From the NCBI GenBank assembly GCA_021845595.1, contig JAJZVV010000001.1, positions 124,001 through 188,000 of the forward strand: a DNA stretch of 64,000 nucleotides. Direction: 5' to 3'. This document shows positions 59,361 through 64,000 of this stretch, piece after piece; position 1 is the first letter of the stretch, and every line of letters begins with the position of its first letter. The stretch is from Pseudomonadota bacterium. Its GTDB lineage: Bacteria; Pseudomonadota; Alphaproteobacteria; Acetobacterales; Acetobacteraceae. The notes under the pieces are model-generated. The model searched no databases. It was not told the DNA's origin and saw only the letters and a program-made list of their open reading frames with translations. The translations under genes and the position numbers were made by a program.

Positions 59361-62300
59361 TCAAGCCGAATCGGCCCATGCGCCAGGCGCATGACGCGCA
59401 AGCAATGCGGGCGGAAGTGTGACGACGCGCGCCGACTGCGTCCAGACCAGCACGCAGTCGATGGCGCGGTCGGCGAACACCTCCGCGAGCACGGCGCGAT
59501 AGGCCGCCATCTGGCGCAGATAGAGCACCGGCGTGTCCTCGGCCCGGTCGGGCGGGCGGCGATTGGTCTTGTAGTCGGCGACCAGCACCCGGCCGGGCAG
59601 CACGGCGAGCCGGTCGACCAGCCCGCCCACCGCCCGGCCGGCGATGACGCCCGTCAGCGGCACTTCCGCGCGGCTGCCGGGGCCGAACAAGGGGGCCAGC
59701 GCGGGGTGATCGAGAACCGCCAGCGTCTCGCCGGCGAGCCCGGCTGCCGCCGCTTCGTCGAGCCCCTGGCGGCGGAGAAAGCCTTCGGCGGCAAGGGCGC
59801 GGCGCTCGGCCGGCAGGTCCGGCAGGTGCTGCAGCAGGGCATGGATCAGCTCGCCGCGCCGCCGCGCCGCGCCGCGCGGCGGCGCCAGCGGGGACAGCGC
59901 CGGCGGCGCCGCGCCGGGCACCGCCAATTCACCCCGGCTCGGCGCCAGCGCCGCCGGCAGCGCGAGCTCGGCCGGCGGCGAAACGGCTCGCCACCGGGGC
60001 GCGGCGCCGGCCCAGCCCGGCAACGCGTGCTGCGGCACCGCTGCCGGCGGCGGCGCGGCACCGGGCGCGGCGGTCTGCGGGCTGCTATGGCGCAGCATCG
60101 TGCCACCCCAGGGCAGCGGCGCCGGCTGCGAGACGGCGCCGAGCCGGGCGAACCCCGCGCTGACGAGCTCGTACCAGCATCCCTGCGACACGGCGCGGCG
60201 AGGCTGCCAGCCGCAGACCACCAGCCGGTCCTCGGCGCGGGTCAGCGCGACATAGAGCAGGCGGTTATGCTCCTGGCGCTGCGCCTCGCGCACGCTCTGG
60301 AGCCGGCGGTCGAAGCCCTCGCTGCGGAACTCCTTGCGCGGCGCCCACAGCGGCAGCGTCACACCCGGCCCGCCGGCATCCTCGGCCCAGACCAGCGGCG
60401 ACGGCGGCGGCGGCAGCGCGGTGGTATCGGGCAGGATCACCAGCGGTGCCTGCAACCCCTTGGCGCCGTGCACCGTCATCACCCGCACCGCGTGCCCGGC
60501 GCCCTCGGATTCCCGTTTCACCTCCGCCCCCGAGGCGCGCAGCCAGTGGACGAACCCCTGCAGCGATGGCGTGTGCAACCGGGCGTAGGTGAGCGCGGCG
60601 TTGATCAGCTCGTCGATCGGCTCGGCTGCTTCCGGCCCGAGCCGGCCGAGCAGCCGCGCCCGACCGCCGAGCCGGCCGAGCGCCTCGGCCAGCAGCTCGT
60701 GCGGGGCGGCGTAGTCCACCCGCGCCAGCAGGGCAGCGAAGAAGTCCCACGCCGCACCCCACTCCGCCCGCTCGGCAGCGCGCCCGCGCAGGCTCTGCCA
60801 CAGCGGCCCGGTGCGCCCGACGGCCAGATCCATCAGGCTCGCATCGTCGAGGCCGCCGAGCGGGCTGGTGAGCAGGCAGGCGAAGGCGAGGTCGTCCTCG
60901 GGCAGCAGCAACGCGTCGCACAGCGCGAGCAGGTCGGCCGCGGCCGGCTGGTCGGTCAGCACCAGCCGGTCGAGCCCGGCGACCGGCACGCCGCGCGCCT
61001 TCAGCGCCCGCACCAGCGCGTTGGCAAAGGCGCCGCGGCGGCGCACCAGTACCAGCACGTCGCCCGGGGCCAGCGCCCGGCCACGGCTTTCCAGCACGAC
61101 ACCGCCGCCCACCTGGTCGCCGATCCAGCCGGCGAGCGCGTCGGCCAGCCGCTGCGGCGCGCTGACCTCGCGGGCATAGGTCTCGGGCAGGGTCCAGGGA
61201 CCCGGATCGGCGGCCTGCTCTGGCGGGGCGAGCGGCCAGAGCTCGACGCTGCCGGCGTGCGCGGCGCGGTCGGCGTAGTGGCGCAGGCTCCGGCCGGGGA
61301 CGAGCACGCCGTCCGCGGCGTTCGCGGCGGCAAAGACGGCATCGACCAGCGCCAGGACCGGGGCGGTGGAGCGGAAGGAGACATCCAGCGTCACCTCCCG
61401 CCAGGTCTCGCCGGCATCCTGCACCCGGGCGCGGAGCCGGGCGGCCCAATCGTCGAAGCCGGCCGGATCGGCGCCCTGAAACGAATAGATCGACTGTTTG
61501 CGGTCGCCGACGGCGAAGACCGTGCGCCGTCCGGCCCGCGCGCCCTCGCCGGCGAAGAATTCGCCGCTCAGCGCGTCGGCGATGCGCCACTGCGCCGGGG
61601 CGGTGTCCTGCATTTCGTCGATCAGCAGATGGTCCAGTCCGCCATCGAGCTTGAACAGGACCCAGGCCGCGCCGGGATCGACCAGGAGACGCGAGCTGCG
61701 GCCGATGAGGTCGTCGAAATCGAGCAGCCCGTCGTCGGACTTCTGGCGCTCGTAGGCGCTGATCGCCGGCAATGCCAGGGTGAGGAGCGCGATGGTCGCG
61801 GCGGCGGCGCGGGCGGCCTGCAACCTGTCGCGCACGGCGCGGACGCGGTCCTGCTCGGCCAGCAGCGCATCCAGCAGGTGCGGTTCGGCGGCGTTCAGCG
61901 CCGAGTTGATCAGCTTGCTGGCGGAACGCGGCTCGCCGGCGACGGTCAGAAACAGCCCGGCCCACTCCGCCCAGCATCGCGCGCGTTCGCCCGGTGAGCG
62001 CGCCAGCCAGGCCAGCATCGATCGCCCGCGCTCGGCGACCGAGGCACTGCCGGCGGCGACCAGGCGGGCGGCGACGGGGCGCAGCGTCGCTTCCTCCGGC
62101 CAGCGCATCGCGTCGGCAAGAACCGCCTCGGCATCCGTCGTCGCCACGCCGAGGGCGCGGGCGATGGCCGCCTCGCGCGCCGCCGGGGTGAGCGCCTGCA
62201 GCCCGGCGAGCCCGTCCGGGCCGTTGCGCAGCATCGCCACCAGCGCGCCGAACTCCTTCGCCTTGACCAGACCGGCGAGGCAGGCGACCGCACCCGCCGC

Positions 62301-62813
62301 CGGCCCGGCCGCGGCGAGCGCGTTCTCCCACGCAGCACGCAGGCGCGGTGCCGCGTCGGCCGCTTCCAGCGTTTCGAAATGCGGCGTGAGCTGCGCCTCC
62401 AGCGGAAAGCGGCGCAACAAGGACTGGCAGAAGGCATGGATGGTGCCGATGCGCATGCCGCCCGGCAGATCCAGCACGCGCGCGAACAGCGCCCGCGCCG
62501 CCACGCGCTGCTCCGCCGCCGGCGCAATGCCGAGCCGGCGAAGCTCGGCATCGAGCGCCGCGTCCGCCGCCGTCGCCCAGTCGCCGAGCCGGCGCTGCAG
62601 GCGCAGCGCCATCTCGGCCGCCGCCGCCTTGGTGAAGGTGAGGCAGAGGATCCGCTCGGGCGCCGCGCCGGCGAGCAGCAGGCGCAGCACGCGGTCGGTC
62701 AGCAGCTTGGTCTTCCCCGACCCGGCCGAGGCGGCCACGAACGCCGAGACCGCCGGATCGGAGGCCTGAAGCTGCTCGGCCTCGGCGCGGGCGCGGGCGG
62801 AAAGCCCCGTCAT
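59361..62813 (-). CDS. addA: Double-strand break repair helicase-nuclease AddA
   Basis: A 1150-residue UvrD/Rep-type helicase with nuclease. Walker A AASAGSGKTKLL (about 28-39), helicase motifs CLTFTKAAAAEMALRL, IGTIHAFCQSLLRRFP, LLIDEMQDTAPAQW, AVGDRKQSIYSFQGAD, VMTVHGAKGLQAPLVILPD and NRLLYVALTRAEDRLVV, and a C-terminal PD-(D/E)XK site with VLVADYKTNR. Together with AddB it processes DNA ends for RecA loading. Start: ATG at 62813; the frame opening 45 bases earlier is not conserved. AddB stops 17 bases upstream. Confidence 0.95.
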   Translation of the reverse strand: MTGLSARARAEAEQLQASDPAVSAFVAASAGSGKTKLLTDRVLRLLLAGAAPERILCLTFTKAAAAEMALRLQRRLGDWATAADAALDAELRRLGIAPAAEQRVAARALFARVLDLPGGMRIGTIHAFCQSLLRRFPLEAQLTPHFETLEAADAAPRLRAAWENALAAAGPAAGAVACLAGLVKAKEFGALVAMLRNGPDGLAGLQALTPAAREAAIARALGVATTDAEAVLADAMRWPEEATLRPVAARLVAAGSASVAERGRSMLAWLARSPGERARCWAEWAGLFLTVAGEPRSASKLINSALNAAEPHLLDALLAEQDRVRAVRDRLQAARAAAATIALLTLALPAISAYERQKSDDGLLDFDDLIGRSSRLLVDPGAAWVLFKLDGGLDHLLIDEMQDTAPAQWRIADALSGEFFAGEGARAGRRTVFAVGDRKQSIYSFQGADPAGFDDWAARLRARVQDAGETWREVTLDVSFRSTAPVLALVDAVFAAANAADGVLVPGRSLRHYADRAAHAGSVELWPLAPPEQAADPGPWTLPETYAREVSAPQRLADALAGWIGDQVGGGVVLESRGRALAPGDVLVLVRRRGAFANALVRALKARGVPVAGLDRLVLTDQPAAADLLALCDALLLPEDDLAFACLLTSPLGGLDDASLMDLAVGRTGPLWQSLRGRAAERAEWGAAWDFFAALLARVDYAAPHELLAEALGRLGGRARLLGRLGPEAAEPIDELINAALTYARLHTPSLQGFVHWLRASGAEVKRESEGAGHAVRVMTVHGAKGLQAPLVILPDTTALPPPPSPLVWAEDAGGPGVTLPLWAPRKEFRSEGFDRRLQSVREAQRQEHNRLLYVALTRAEDRLVVCGWQPRRAVSQGCWYELVSAGFARLGAVSQPAPLPWGGTMLRHSSPQTAAPGAAPPPAAVPQHALPGWAGAAPRWRAVSPPAELALPAALAPSRGELAVPGAAPPALSPLAPPRGAARRRGELIHALLQHLPDLPAERRALAAEGFLRRQGLDEAAAAGLAGETLAVLDHPALAPLFGPGSRAEVPLTGVIAGRAVGGLVDRLAVLPGRVLVADYKTNRRPPDRAEDTPVLYLRQMAAYRAVLAEVFADRAIDCVLVWTQSARVVTLPPALLARHAPGAWADSA

Positions 62814-62830
62814 GCCGGAACCCCGCCCAT

Positions 62831-64000
62831 TCAGTCCTCCTCCTCGGCGCCCGCCCACTCCGCGACCCGGGCGAGCTGGGCGTAGTCGGAGCGGAACGGC
62901 ACGCGGCCGGGCACCGGCTGGGCCAGATAGGCCTGTTCGGCGCGGGCGAAGCGCGCGATCAGGTCCAGCAACCCGTGGCGGGCCGCGGCGACCTCGCGCG
63001 CCAGCTCCGGCTCATCGGCGCCGAGCGGCGCGAGCTCCTCACCGGGCTCGAAGCCGCCGGTCAGGCGCCAATAGAGCAGGCCGCGCGGGTCGGCGGCGAA
63101 CTCGGGACCGAAGGCGCCGTCCTGCGCCATGGCCGCGAGCAGCGGCAGTTGCGGCGCCAGCCCGTGCCGGACCAGCTTCGGGTCCGGCGCGGTGCCGGTC
63201 TTGTAGTCGATGACGACGATCCGGCCGTCGGCGTGGCGCTCGATGCGGTCGGCGCGCCCGCGCACGGTCAGACCCGGCAGCTCCCAGGACCCGCCACGCT
63301 CCCCGGCGAGCGCCACCGGCGCACCATGCTCCGCCCGCCGCGTCTGCTCGCGCGCGGCCACCCAGGCGGCGATGCGCGTCAGCCGCGGGCGCAGCCAGGC
63401 CGTGAGCGCGGGACGCAGCCGGGCGTTCGCCAGTGCCACCTCCAACGCTTCGCCGAGCCGCGCCGCCGCGTCCGCCGGCCATCCGGTGCCGACGGCCTCC
63501 AGGCAGCGATGCAGCCCTTCATGCACCAGGATGCCGTAGTCGACATCGTCGATCGCCTCCTCGATCGGCGCCAACGGCTCCAGCCGCAGCACGTGGCGGG
63601 CATAGATCGCGTAGGGATCCCGCAGCCAGGTCTCGATCTCGGTGACCCGCAGCCGGCGCGGCCGCAGCGTGAGCGGTGGGCACGGATGCGGCGGCGCGGC
63701 GGGCCGTGCCGGACCATCGGGCTGATCGAGCGCGCGCGCCCAGGACGCGGCCGGATGCTCGGCCAGGTGCAGCCCGCGCCCGCGCAGCAGGGCTTCCAGC
63801 CGCACCAGCCAGCGGGCCGGCACCGCGGGCGCGCCCTCGCGCCGGCGCGGGCAGGAGAGCACCACCTCGCGCGCGGCACTGGCGGCAGCGAGGAAGTCGC
63901 GCGCGCCCTGGCCGATCGCCGCCTCCGGGCTCGGCAGCCCGACCGCTTCGCGCATCGGCCGGCTCAGCCACGGGCCGGGGTCGCTGGCCGGCGGCCAGAC
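62831..64000 (-). CDS. addB: Double-strand break repair protein AddB, 5' part outside the window
   Basis: The frame runs open from the right edge (upstream residues read WPPASDPGPWLS) to the stop at 62831, so only the C-terminal 390 residues are seen. They include the RecB-like nuclease: RVTEIETWLRDPYAIYARHVL, then GILVHEGLH, RGRADRIERH and the catalytic VVIDYKTGTAP (PD-(D/E)XK with the Asp and Lys), ending EWAGAEEED. AddB pairs with AddA encoded immediately downstream. The internal Met at 63955 is not the real start. Confidence 0.93.
   Translation of the reverse strand, partial: VWPPASDPGPWLSRPMREAVGLPSPEAAIGQGARDFLAAASAAREVVLSCPRRREGAPAVPARWLVRLEALLRGRGLHLAEHPAASWARALDQPDGPARPAAPPHPCPPLTLRPRRLRVTEIETWLRDPYAIYARHVLRLEPLAPIEEAIDDVDYGILVHEGLHRCLEAVGTGWPADAAARLGEALEVALANARLRPALTAWLRPRLTRIAAWVAAREQTRRAEHGAPVALAGERGGSWELPGLTVRGRADRIERHADGRIVVIDYKTGTAPDPKLVRHGLAPQLPLLAAMAQDGAFGPEFAADPRGLLYWRLTGGFEPGEELAPLGADEPELAREVAAARHGLLDLIARFARAEQAYLAQPVPGRVPFRSDYAQLARVAEWAGAEEED

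Noticed and set aside
59391-61997. A long plus-strand frame antisense to addA
   Set aside because: AddA carries every helicase motif in the opposite direction; the antisense product has no domain.

Overview
The window is GC-rich (about 70 percent by eye), almost fully coding, and reads as a chromosomal segment of an alphaproteobacterium. Acetobacteraceae or another Rhodospirillales family is most likely. The basis is the run eno / ftsB-like / pdhA / pdhB with an N-terminal lipoyl domain / pdhC / lpd / lipA / Coq10-like, the trxA-addA-addB order, rpsD sequence style and CTAGAGC-type intergenic palindromes. This is inference from gene order and protein style, not a phylogeny. I saw no tRNA, rRNA, transposase, integrase, CRISPR array or phage gene.

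Layout. 1-1.6 kb: the 3' part of a BTAD/TolB-like/TPR regulator, followed by a 63-bp tandem repeat array. 1.8-6.5 kb: an AMACR-family racemase or CoA transferase divergent from an acyl-CoA dehydrogenase, then three genes of the PQQ-quinoprotein electron-relay type (metallohydrolase, SoxYZ-like carrier, CXXCW protein) with no quinoprotein dehydrogenase nearby. 6.5-10.5 kb: a compact minus-strand operon of HpcH/HpaI aldolase, UxaA/GarD-type dehydratase, RMD1/YagE-family protein and DedA protein. 10.6-19.6 kb: thiolase, SDR, two AMP-forming acyl-CoA synthetases and a fused indolepyruvate:ferredoxin oxidoreductase. 19.6-27.2 kb: KirBac channel, SDR, rpsD, a MASE1-PAS-GGDEF cyclase, an MFS carrier and a TrpB2-type enzyme.

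27.3-31.8 kb is the most interesting stretch. Two adjacent 2-oxoglutarate/Fe(II) oxygenase-like genes lie downstream of the anaerobic ribonucleotide reductase pair nrdD-nrdG. FNR-type TTGAT-N4-ATCAA boxes lie upstream of nrdD and again between nrdG and the oxygenases. A further FNR/FixK-like box precedes a triple-BON stress protein near 44.2 kb, so an oxygen-responsive regulon is likely to run through the window.

31.8-48.6 kb: a second MASE1-PAS-GGDEF cyclase, pepN, a complete branched-chain amino acid ABC operon (livK-G-F-H-M) whose last overlapping gene is a potassium channel, a tandem Usp protein, two long palindromes, the BON protein, and a complete sugar-type ABC operon. 48.8-58.9 kb: eno, a secreted Trp/Pro-rich small protein, an FtsB-like protein, the pyruvate dehydrogenase complex with its lipoate synthase, a Coq10/RatA-like protein and a threonine aldolase. 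59-64 kb: trxA, addA and the 3' part of addB, which leaves the window.

Taken together, the genes describe a versatile heterotroph: acyl-CoA and amino or 2-oxo acid catabolism, sugar-acid cleavage to pyruvate, pyruvate to acetyl-CoA, uptake by two ABC systems, and a capacity to make deoxynucleotides without oxygen. No stretch without a gene is longer than about 300 bases. The largest gaps are 17617-17897, 21933-22185, 48560-48811 and 43160-43406.
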